49,224 bases of DNA, taken from an uncultured Eubacteriales bacterium (GTDB lineage Bacteria > Bacillota > Clostridia > Christensenellales > CAG-138). Every line of letters starts with the position of its first letter. Positions within the stretch are counted from its first letter, which is position 1. Below are positions 1-5,404 of this stretch, piece by piece. Where the stretch lies: contig CACXMS010000010.1 of NCBI GenBank assembly GCA_902768795.1, positions 1 to 49,224 of the forward strand. Direction: 5' to 3'. The translations under genes and the position numbers were made by a program. Under the pieces are notes generated by a model, which was given only the letters and a program-made list of their open reading frames with translations, was not told the DNA's origin and did no database searches.

Positions 1-7
1 TTCAGGT

Positions 8-132
8 TATCTAAAACAGCTGATTTGCGACATATAAAAAAAGAGAAAAGACGGTTTTTCCGTCTTTTCGTCTTACCGGTATCCTTTTGAATGAAATTGC
101 CGCAAATGGTCCGGCGCCTTTTACGACAGCCT
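8..132. repeat. Intergenic palindromic element, copy 1
   Basis: This is one copy of a repeat family seen five times in the window. The left end (ctgatttgcgac, 20-31) and right end (gccgcaaatggtccgg, 99-114, followed by ttacgacagcct at 121-132) are inverted relative to each other and match the ends of the clear copy at 15910-16046. A hairpin sits in the middle (46-68). It fills the region 3' of the chromate transporter genes. Similarity was judged by eye; the boundaries are approximate. Confidence 0.6.
46..68 (-). terminator. Rho-independent terminator of the chromate transporter genes
   Basis: A perfect 9-bp stem (aaaagacgg / ccgtctttt) with a 5-nt loop. Read on the minus strand it is followed by a T-rich run (TCTCTTTTTTT), about 80 nt past the stop of the minus-strand chromate gene. 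The stem is A/T-flanked on both sides, so it could also act on a plus-strand gene lying left of the window. Confidence 0.75.
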
Positions 133-145
133 GGGCCATTTATTC

Positions 146-709
146 TTATAATCCGGTCAAAGCGCCGACGCAAAGGTACAGCGTGCCGCAAATCGCCATG
201 ATCAGGATCGGATTCCATTTCAGAGTACGCAGCACGCCGAGCGCGGCAAGAAACAGGCCGAGCGCGACCCAGTCCACCGACGAAAACGACAGCGCCTCTC
301 CGTTCAGGGCGACGGTCTTCAGGATCGTCAGGCCCGCCGAGGCGATCAGCGCGACGACGACCGGGCGCAGGGATTTTAACACGCGCTGCAAAAACGGCAG
401 CGTGCGATATTTTGCGTACAGGAAAAACAGCAGCGAGACGATGACGACCGAAGGGACGATGAACCCGAGCGACGCGCAGACCGCGCCGCCGATCCCCGCC
501 ACGCGGACGCCGACAAACGTCGCGGCGTTGATGCCGATCGGGCCGGGCGTCATCTCGGCAATCGAAACAAGATCGGAGAACGCAGCCTGCGTCAGCCAGC
601 CATTTCCCTCCACGACGGCGCTTTCGAGCAGCGGAACCGCGGCGTACCCGCCGCCGAACGACAGCAGGCCGATCTCCAGGAAGGTCAGGAACAGTTTCAG
701 ATAAATCAT
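146..709 (-). CDS. Chromate transporter half (CHR family), downstream subunit
   Basis: A 187-residue integral membrane protein of the CHR (chromate ion transporter) family. In its short form this family works as pairs of half-size proteins that export chromate, or more generally move oxyanions. The family signature is visible near the N-terminus (FGGGYAAVPLL, then EMTPGPIGINAATFVG), followed by several hydrophobic spans to the C-terminus. The upstream in-frame extension (22 residues, Arg-rich) is not membrane-like, so the ATG at 709 is chosen. That ATG overlaps the stop of the preceding half by ATGA, which implies translational coupling and heteromer formation. The true substrate is not shown by sequence. 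The family assignment is firm. Confidence 0.9.
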   Translation of the reverse strand: MIYLKLFLTFLEIGLLSFGGGYAAVPLLESAVVEGNGWLTQAAFSDLVSIAEMTPGPIGINAATFVGVRVAGIGGAVCASLGFIVPSVVIVSLLFFLYAKYRTLPFLQRVLKSLRPVVVALIASAGLTILKTVALNGEALSFSSVDWVALGLFLAALGVLRTLKWNPILIMAICGTLYLCVGALTGL

Positions 710-1281
710 GCCGGTTTCCTCCGATCCAGAAGCGCGAGCACAATCCCGACCGCGAGCGCGCCGAGCACGATCCACGCCGCGCTCACGCGCAGCACAAACG
801 ACAGCACAAACGCCGCCGCCGTCAGAACATAGGAAACCCAGTTCTTCTCCCGCAGAACGCGCACGCCGAGCGAACAGACGACGTCGCAGATGACCGCGGC
901 GACGCCCGCCTGCATACCGCGCAAAAACAGCGCGACATAGCGGTTGGCGGCGAACGCGTCGTAAACCAGCGACACCAGAAGCAGCAGCGCAATCGGCGGC
1001 AGAACCGTGCCGAGCACGGCGGCCGCCATCCCCCAGCCGCCCGCAACGTGCCGTCCGACCAGCACCGCCGCGTTAACCGCGATCGGGCCGGGCGCGGTCT
1101 GGGCAAGCGCGGTGTAATCGAGCATCTCCTCCTCGGAAATCCAGCCGAGCCGGTCGACATAAACCCGCTTCATCAGCGTGACGATCACAAAGCCGCCGCC
1201 GAACGTGAATGCGCTGATCCGCATCGACGTCCAAAACAGCGTCCAAAGCGTTTTCCGTTTTTGCTTTCCTTCCGGTTTCAT
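706..1281 (-). CDS. Chromate transporter half (CHR family), upstream subunit
   Basis: A 191-residue CHR-family membrane protein, partner of the next gene. It shows the same family motifs (FTFGGGFVIVTLM and QTAPGPIAVNAAVLVGR) and ends in a run of hydrophobic helices. Two starts are possible, ATG 1335 and ATG 1281. I prefer 1281: it overlaps the stop codon of a short upstream ORF as ATGA, and the residues between 1335 and 1281 (MHNRRTDPLRDRGG...) look non-native. The paired arrangement is typical of short-chain chromate transporters in Firmicutes. It probably shares a transcript with the carboxypeptidase upstream, because the gap is only about 80 nt and I see no terminator between them. Confidence 0.88.
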   Translation of the reverse strand: MKPEGKQKRKTLWTLFWTSMRISAFTFGGGFVIVTLMKRVYVDRLGWISEEEMLDYTALAQTAPGPIAVNAAVLVGRHVAGGWGMAAAVLGTVLPPIALLLLVSLVYDAFAANRYVALFLRGMQAGVAAVICDVVCSLGVRVLREKNWVSYVLTAAAFVLSFVLRVSAAWIVLGALAVGIVLALLDRRKPA

Positions 1282-1352
1282 CGACGGTTTTGCGCCGCCT
1301 CGATCGCGAAGCGGATCCGTTCTTCTGTTGTGCATTTTTGCGGCCGTTCCAT
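1278..1352 (-). CDS. Possible 24-codon ORF coupled to the chromate genes
   Basis: ATG at 1352 is preceded at 5-nt spacing by AAGGAG (1358-1363), which overlaps the stop region of the M32 carboxypeptidase. The ORF reads 24 codons (MERPQKCTTEERIRF... ending QNRR) and stops in TGA, which overlaps the preferred chromate ATG (1281) as ATGA. This ribosome-binding site is the best one between the carboxypeptidase and the chromate genes, and the start at 1281 has only a distant GAGG. So the small ORF may deliver ribosomes to the transporter gene by coupling, or may encode a small peptide. I recognise no family. It could be chance. Confidence 0.45.
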   Translation of the reverse strand: MERPQKCTTEERIRFAIEAAQNRR

Positions 1353-1361
1353 GCGGGCTCC

Positions 1362-2858
1362 TTACAGGCGATACAGCGCCGTGAATTTTTTCGTCAGGTA
1401 TTCCGTATAATACTTCGGATCGAACGGCGCTTCAAACGCCTGCTCCATCAGCTCCTTCGGATCGAGCCGGCAGCCGTATTGATAGATGCGCTCCTTCAGC
1501 CAGTCGATGATCGGCTGCAGGTTGCCCTCCCCCGCCAGCGTCCATACGTCCAGATCGCGCTCCATGCGATTCAGAAGCTGCGCGCCGTACGCGCTGCCGA
1601 TCGCGTACGACGGGAAATAGCCGAAGCTCCCGTCCGACCAGTGCATGTCCTGCAAAAAGCCCATCGCGTCGCTCGGCACGTCGACGCCGAGGTATTCGCG
1701 GTACTTTTCGTTCCACGCCTCCGGAAGGTCGGCCACCTTCAGCGTGCCGGCGATCAGCTGCTTTTCCAGCTCATACCGCACCATGATGTGCAGCGAATAG
1801 GTCAGTTCGTCCGCCTCGGTGCGGATCAGGGACGGCTCGGCCTTGTTGACCGCAAGATAGAACGCGTGCGCCGAAACGCCTGCAAGCTGCTCGGGGAACA
1901 GCTCCTGCATTTTGGGGAAGATCGCTTCGATGAACGGCTCGCTTCTGCCGATGTAGTTTTCGAAGAAGCGCGACTGCGATTCATGCACGCCCATGCTGAC
2001 GCCGGTGCCGAGCGGCGAACGCGCGATGTCGTCCCCGATGTTCAGTTCGTACGTCGCGTGACCGGCTTCGTGGATCACGCTGTACATCGAGCTTTGAACC
2101 GCGTTTTCATAGTAATGCGTCGTTATGCGAACGTCCGCTTTTGAGAAATTCGTCGTGAACGGATGCTCGACCTCGCCGCAGGCGCTGTGCTCGGGGTCCA
2201 TGCACATGACCTGCATCAGGTACTTTGTCAGCTCGCGCTGCTTCCAGATCGGATAGGACTGCTCGAGAAACGACGTGTCCGGCTGATACCCGTTCTTTTG
2301 AATCCGGTCGATCAGCGGCACAAGCGCGCTTTGAACGTCGCGGAAAAACGCATCGAGCGTTTCGGTCGAAAGGCCCTTTTCGTACTGACCGAGCATCGTA
2401 TCGTACGCCGGCGCGTCCGGCCTGTAATACAGCGCAAAGCGGCGCTTGAAGTCGATCAGTTTTTCCAGGTGCGGCAAAAACAGCGAAGAATCGTTCTGTG
2501 CCTTCGCCTTCTGCCACGCCGCAAAGGCCGCGGTCGACTCGATCTGACACGCGACATACTCGTCGATCGGGATGCACGCGATCCGCTCGCGCGCCTCGTT
2601 CATGCGCTTCGCTTCGCAAAGCGTGATCGGATCAACCGCGTCCGGATGGGCAAGGATCGCCTGTATGTCCGCAACGAACGCTTTATCGATCTGCAGCTGG
2701 TACGACGTCTTTGAAAGCGCCCCGAGCGTATCGCCCGCAAGCGCGATTGCGCCCTTTGGCATCACGGTTTCCATATCGTAATACAGCACGCCCATCGCGT
2801 GATCGTACACGCGAAGCTCTTCGAGCCGTTTCTTGAATCGTTTGACGGTCTCTTCCAT
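1362..2858 (-). CDS. M32 metallocarboxypeptidase (carboxypeptidase Taq type)
   Basis: A 498-residue zinc metallocarboxypeptidase of MEROPS family M32. These are cytoplasmic enzymes that remove C-terminal residues from peptides, with broad specificity but not proline. The zinc motif HEAGH is present in VIHEAGHATYELN near residue 264, with a downstream glutamate in GVHESQSRFFEN, as in the family. M32 enzymes are about 500 residues, so the gene is full length. The start ATG 2858 has AAGGAG about 8 nt upstream and a strong sigma-A promoter. The gene is divergent from the SpoIIQ-like gene. Likely role: peptide turnover. Confidence 0.93.
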   Translation of the reverse strand: MEETVKRFKKRLEELRVYDHAMGVLYYDMETVMPKGAIALAGDTLGALSKTSYQLQIDKAFVADIQAILAHPDAVDPITLCEAKRMNEARERIACIPIDEYVACQIESTAAFAAWQKAKAQNDSSLFLPHLEKLIDFKRRFALYYRPDAPAYDTMLGQYEKGLSTETLDAFFRDVQSALVPLIDRIQKNGYQPDTSFLEQSYPIWKQRELTKYLMQVMCMDPEHSACGEVEHPFTTNFSKADVRITTHYYENAVQSSMYSVIHEAGHATYELNIGDDIARSPLGTGVSMGVHESQSRFFENYIGRSEPFIEAIFPKMQELFPEQLAGVSAHAFYLAVNKAEPSLIRTEADELTYSLHIMVRYELEKQLIAGTLKVADLPEAWNEKYREYLGVDVPSDAMGFLQDMHWSDGSFGYFPSYAIGSAYGAQLLNRMERDLDVWTLAGEGNLQPIIDWLKERIYQYGCRLDPKELMEQAFEAPFDPKYYTEYLTKKFTALYRL

Positions 2859-2890
2859 GTTTTGTAAGTCTCCTTCGAATGCTTTTCTCT

Positions 2891-2919
2891 ATTGTAACCG
2901 AAAACCCGGATGCTGTCAA
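2891..2919 (-). promoter_or_regulatory. Sigma-A promoter of the carboxypeptidase gene
   Basis: On the minus strand: TTGACA (2914-2919), 17-bp spacer, TACAAT (2891-2896). The consensus match and spacing are near perfect, and it lies 33 bp before the ATG. It overlaps none of the sigma-F-like elements that face the other way. Confidence 0.85.
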
Positions 2920-2931
2920 AGCAACTTTTCC

Positions 2932-2961
2932 GTATGAACCGCTTTCTTTCGGGCAATACTA
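2932..2961 (+). promoter_or_regulatory. Sigma-F-like promoter before the SpoIIQ-like gene
   Basis: GTATG (2932-2936), 15-bp spacer, then GGCAATACTA (2952-2961). The second element fits the Bacillus sigma-F -10 consensus GGNNANAHTR at every position, and the first is one base off GYATA. The ATG follows at 2980 behind GAGGTG. A sigma-G reading is also possible because the two consensus sequences overlap. It is a motif match only. Confidence 0.55.
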
Positions 2962-2979
2962 TCCGCGAGGTGATTCACA

Positions 2980-3714
2980 ATGGAAAAGAAGCAAAGCAAT
3001 TTGATACTGTTTCTCCGCAACAACGGGTTTTATCTGGCATTGGTGCTGTGCCTGATGGCAGTCGGAACGGGGATCGTGCTGCTCACCGTTCCGCATACCG
3101 AGCAGGAAGCGGCGGCGGACCCGACGGCCGCGCCCGTATCGCAGTCGAACGACGAGCGGCTCAATGAGGTGCAGATCATTTCCGAGCGGTTGAAGCCGAC
3201 CGCAACGCCGTACTTCGCGCCGCTGAACACGGCTGTCCCGACCGCCGTTCCGACCGAAACGCCCTCCCCGGCTCCCGCGGTCAAGGCATCGACCGGATCG
3301 CAGAAAGCGCCCGCGCCGGTTTCGGGCGAAATCATTTTCGGCTACGCGACGGATAAGCTGATCTATTCGGTGACGCTCGATCAGTGGACGACGCATCCGG
3401 CGGTCGATATCGCGGCAAAGGCCGGAACGGACGTCAAAGCCGTGCTGTCCGGCACGGTCTCGGCGGTGCGCGAGGACGATGTGCTCGGCTATACGGTTGA
3501 AATCAAGCACAGCAACGGCCGCGAAACGCTCTACGCCAACCTCGGATCGGACGTGCGCGTCAAGAAAGGCGACAAGGTCAACGCCGGCGCGGTGATCGGC
3601 AGCGTCGGAACCTCCGCAATCTCGGAGTGCGCGCTCGAGCCGCATCTGCACTTTGCGTTCCGCATCGACGGCAAACCGGTCGATCCGAAAAAATACGTCC
3701 GTCTCGGCGCATAA
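2980..3714 (+). CDS. Membrane-anchored M23 peptidase, SpoIIQ-like
   Basis: A 244-residue protein with a cytoplasmic N-terminus, one membrane span (about residues 15-36), a Thr/Pro/Ala-rich extracytoplasmic linker (about 75-112) and a C-terminal M23 (LytM) domain. The zinc-ligand pattern is intact: THPAVD supplies His and Asp and PHLHF supplies the HxH. Short single-pass M23 proteins of this layout include SpoIIQ, the forespore half of the SpoIIQ-SpoIIIAH channel. Clostridial SpoIIQ keeps the zinc ligands that Bacillus SpoIIQ has partly lost. The sigma-F-like promoter supports that role. SpoIID is not adjacent, so a vegetative LytM endopeptidase is the alternative. Confidence 0.72.
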   Translation: MEKKQSNLILFLRNNGFYLALVLCLMAVGTGIVLLTVPHTEQEAAADPTAAPVSQSNDERLNEVQIISERLKPTATPYFAPLNTAVPTAVPTETPSPAPAVKASTGSQKAPAPVSGEIIFGYATDKLIYSVTLDQWTTHPAVDIAAKAGTDVKAVLSGTVSAVREDDVLGYTVEIKHSNGRETLYANLGSDVRVKKGDKVNAGAVIGSVGTSAISECALEPHLHFAFRIDGKPVDPKKYVRLGA

Positions 3715-3779
3715 GAAGCAGACTGCCGAAAAGGGTGTTCAGAAGCCGGAATTCTCGCCCGAAGCGTATAAACAGCGGT

Positions 3780-3842
3780 CAATCCCTTCCGGCGCTTTCT
3801 CCCCCGCCGGGTGCGCGCCGAAAGGGATTGTGCCCGGGCGGG
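3780..3842. terminator. Two overlapping, mutually exclusive hairpins 3' of the SpoIIQ-like gene
   Basis: Hairpin A pairs 3780-3795 with 3815-3830 (caatcccttccggcgc with gcgccgaaagggattg, one mismatch). Hairpin B pairs about 3803-3811 with 3833-3842 (cccgccggg with cccgggcggg), and its left arm lies in the loop of A. Both arms cannot pair fully at once. There is no T-run directly after either, so the terminator call is weak. Confidence 0.4.
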
Positions 3843-3960
3843 AAACCGGCTGATTTTTGACGAACGGACAGAAGAAACGGCCTCGAAGCGGCCGTTTTCC
3901 CATACAGGTTTTCTTTGCTTTCCATCGTCGAAAACGATCTGAACCCGTGATGGACAGTCT
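3842..3960. repeat. Intergenic palindromic element, copy 2 (divergent), with inner terminator
   Basis: The left end (aaccggctgatttttgac, about 3844-3861) and right end (cgtcgaaaacgatctgaa, 3926-3943, then gatggacagtct to 3960) resemble the ends of the other copies at reduced identity. The inner hairpin pairs AAACGGCC (3875-3882) with GGCCGTTT (3890-3897) and runs into T residues. It lies between the convergent SpoIIQ-like and DUF896 genes. Confidence 0.5.
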
Positions 3961-3967
3961 GAAACAC

Positions 3968-3995
3968 CTGCCCCGGCAAGCGGTTGCCGGGGCAG
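3968..3995 (-). terminator. Strong hairpin between convergent genes
   Basis: A perfect 12-bp GC-rich stem (CTGCCCCGGCAA / TTGCCGGGGCAG) with a 4-nt loop, 20 nt past the stop of the minus-strand DUF896 gene. On the plus strand it is followed by ACGTCTTTT, so it may also stop transcription from the left. Confidence 0.7.
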
Positions 3996-4014
3996 ACGTC
4001 TTTTGGAAAACAGC

Positions 4015-4218
4015 TCACGGTTTGCGTTCGAGCTTTCGCTTGTTGCCCTTATGATCCACGATGTAGGTGTTGTCGAGCTGCGTCTGCAGACTCTGCCGGA
4101 ATTCGGCGATGTACGCCTTTCGCAGCGTCTCGCGCTCGGCGTGCTCGTTCGGCGTCAGTCCCTCGCTTTTCGCCTTCCTTGCCAGTTCGTTGATGCGGTC
4201 GATGTGTTCCTGTTTCAT
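4015..4218 (-). CDS. DUF896 family protein (YnzC-like)
   Basis: A 67-residue cytoplasmic protein of the DUF896 family, small two-helix proteins widespread in Firmicutes; Bacillus YnzC is the named example. The family pattern is clear: an N-terminal helix (IDRINELARKAKSEGL), TPNEHAERETLRKAYI, then FRQSLQTQLDNTYIVD and a basic tail. The start at 4218 is set by GGAGGA directly upstream and by family length; the longer in-frame extension to 4320 runs back through the promoter. The molecular function is not established, although YnzC has been linked to the SOS/DNA-damage region of Bacillus. Confidence 0.9.
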   Translation of the reverse strand: MKQEHIDRINELARKAKSEGLTPNEHAERETLRKAYIAEFRQSLQTQLDNTYIVDHKGNKRKLERKP

Positions 4219-4242
4219 ACAGTCCTCCGTTTCTTCCGCTTC

Positions 4243-4270
4243 ATTATACCAGATTCTCCGAAAAAGTAAA
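4243..4270 (-). promoter_or_regulatory. Sigma-A promoter of the DUF896 gene
   Basis: On the minus strand: TTTACT (4265-4270), 16-bp spacer, TATAAT (4243-4248), 25 bp before the ATG. Confidence 0.7.
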
Positions 4271-4282
4271 CAGCGCGTTCCA

Positions 4283-4410
4283 AAGCATGAACCGATTGAA
4301 AACAGTCCGTCCCCAAGCATGAACCAATCGAAAACAGTCCGTTCCGTTTGATGAACAGGCCGTGAACAAAGCGTCGCGTCCGATGAACAAACCGTGAACG
4401 CGCCGGGATC
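4283..4410 (+). repeat. Four 32-bp phased direct repeats (iteron- or operator-like)
   Basis: Four units start at 4283, 4315, 4347 and 4379. Each holds ATGAAC at unit positions 5-10 and G(A/T)(A/G)AAC at positions 16-21. Half-sites are therefore spaced 11, 21, 11, 21 bp, close to whole helical turns, and all point the same way. Units 1 and 2 are nearly identical over 28 bp; units 3 and 4 keep the half-sites but diverge elsewhere. A further GTGAAC lies at 4417-4422, 2 bp out of register. The array lies 80-210 bp upstream of the helix-turn-helix gene, so it is a likely binding site for that protein. Confidence 0.8.
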
Positions 4411-4445
4411 GGAATTGTGAACTATTTCCGGGAATCCGGACGGGT

Positions 4446-4474
4446 TTGTTTATGCTATGCTTGCCTCATAAACA
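4446..4474 (+). promoter_or_regulatory. Inverted repeat in the 5' leader of the helix-turn-helix gene
   Basis: TGTTTATG (4447-4454) and CATAAACA (4467-4474) form a perfect 8-bp inverted repeat with a 12-nt loop, ending just before the AAGGGAGG ribosome-binding site. It could be an operator or an RNA hairpin affecting translation. I could not place a convincing promoter here. Confidence 0.45.
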
Positions 4475-4492
4475 CAAGGGAGGCAATTTTTT

Positions 4493-5404
4493 ATGGCAAT
4501 CATTCGCGCACGGCACGACAGGGACTTTACGATGATCACGAACGCGGCGATCCGCGACCCGCGGCTGAGCAACGCGGAGCTTGGGCTTTTGGTCCGCATG
4601 CTGCGCGTCGTCGACGACTGGCACTTTTCGATCGCGGGGCTGACTTCAATGAGCCGCGACGGGCGCGACGGGATCCGCTCGGCGCTCGGCGTGCTCGAGC
4701 AGTACGGCTACCTCGAACGCATCCCCTACCGCGACTCGAGAGGGCTCAGCCGCATCAACTACGTCGTGCATGAAACGCCGATCGAAACGGCAGCGGGCTT
4801 CCCGGCGGCGGCTTTTCCGGCTGCGGGCTTCCCGGCGTCGGCTTTCCCGACGGCGGACCTCCCGGCGGCGGACCTCCCGGCAGCGGAGCAGCCGGCTGCG
4901 GAAGCAACGACACAAACAATATTGGATACCAATACGGTATTGCATAATACCATAGAAAACAATCCTGTATGCCATACCGGTATTGTTACCGAAGCAACGA
5001 CGGACGGCCTTCCGGCCGGCACGCCTATGGAGGAAACCTCCGATCCAAAGACCGAACCGATCGGAGAATGCGACTGGATGCGCGTCTTGCGCTCCGCGCT
5101 TGACAGGCAGGGACGGGACTCCGAAACAGCACAGGAACAGACAGCGGACAGTCCCGGCGCGCACTGTCGGAAGGGGCCGCTGCCTCCGGTCGTCATGCCG
5201 AAGGAGGTTCCCGGCAAGAAGTGGCGCGGAACGTCGCGTCCGGACGGATCGATTGAATGGGAGCTTTACGATCCGAACGAAAAACGTCCGCGGCGCAGCT
5301 CCGAGTCGGGATGGAGCAAACGGCCGCGGGCGGAATTCCTGCGCGATCTGAAGGCGACGGTCGATGAGATTACCGTGGATTTCTGCAAGGAGGACTCAAC
5401 GTAG
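4493..5404 (+). CDS. Helix-turn-helix protein, replication-initiator/DnaD-type N-terminus
   Basis: A 303-residue protein. Residues 1-95 match the winged helix-turn-helix domain common in plasmid, phage and chromosomal replication or regulatory proteins of Clostridia: FTMITNAAIRDPRLSNAE, then LLVRMLRVVDDWHFS, then a recognition-helix segment RDGIRSALGVLEQYGYLER. Residues 102-136 are seven 5-residue repeats of the type xFPAA/xLPAA. The rest is polar and low in hydrophobics, with a conserved-looking C-terminal segment (VPGKKWRGTSRPDGSIEWEL). AAGGGAGG precedes ATG 4493. The phased repeats upstream suggest it binds its own control region. No partition, mobilisation or integrase gene is nearby, so replication function is inference only. 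The 3' end overlaps the antiporter gene by 9 bp, convergently. Confidence 0.75.
   Translation: MAIIRARHDRDFTMITNAAIRDPRLSNAELGLLVRMLRVVDDWHFSIAGLTSMSRDGRDGIRSALGVLEQYGYLERIPYRDSRGLSRINYVVHETPIETAAGFPAAAFPAAGFPASAFPTADLPAADLPAAEQPAAEATTQTILDTNTVLHNTIENNPVCHTGIVTEATTDGLPAGTPMEETSDPKTEPIGECDWMRVLRSALDRQGRDSETAQEQTADSPGAHCRKGPLPPVVMPKEVPGKKWRGTSRPDGSIEWELYDPNEKRPRRSSESGWSKRPRAEFLRDLKATVDEITVDFCKEDST
4796..4900 (+). repeat. 15-bp tandem repeat coding for seven pentapeptides
   Basis: Seven in-frame 15-bp units inside the helix-turn-helix gene encode GFPAA, AFPAA, GFPAS, AFPTA, DLPAA, DLPAA, EQPAA. The DNA units are themselves similar (ggcttcccggcggcg type), which points to slippage or unequal exchange as the origin. 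Confidence 0.85.

Noticed and set aside
4283..4410. CRISPR array
   Set aside because: The 32-bp period is continuous with diverging units and no unique spacers; no cas genes are near.
4493..5404. Integrated plasmid or phage island
   Set aside because: No integrase, relaxase, partition or phage structural gene is present, and the flanks are ordinary chromosomal genes; retained only as a possible vestige.
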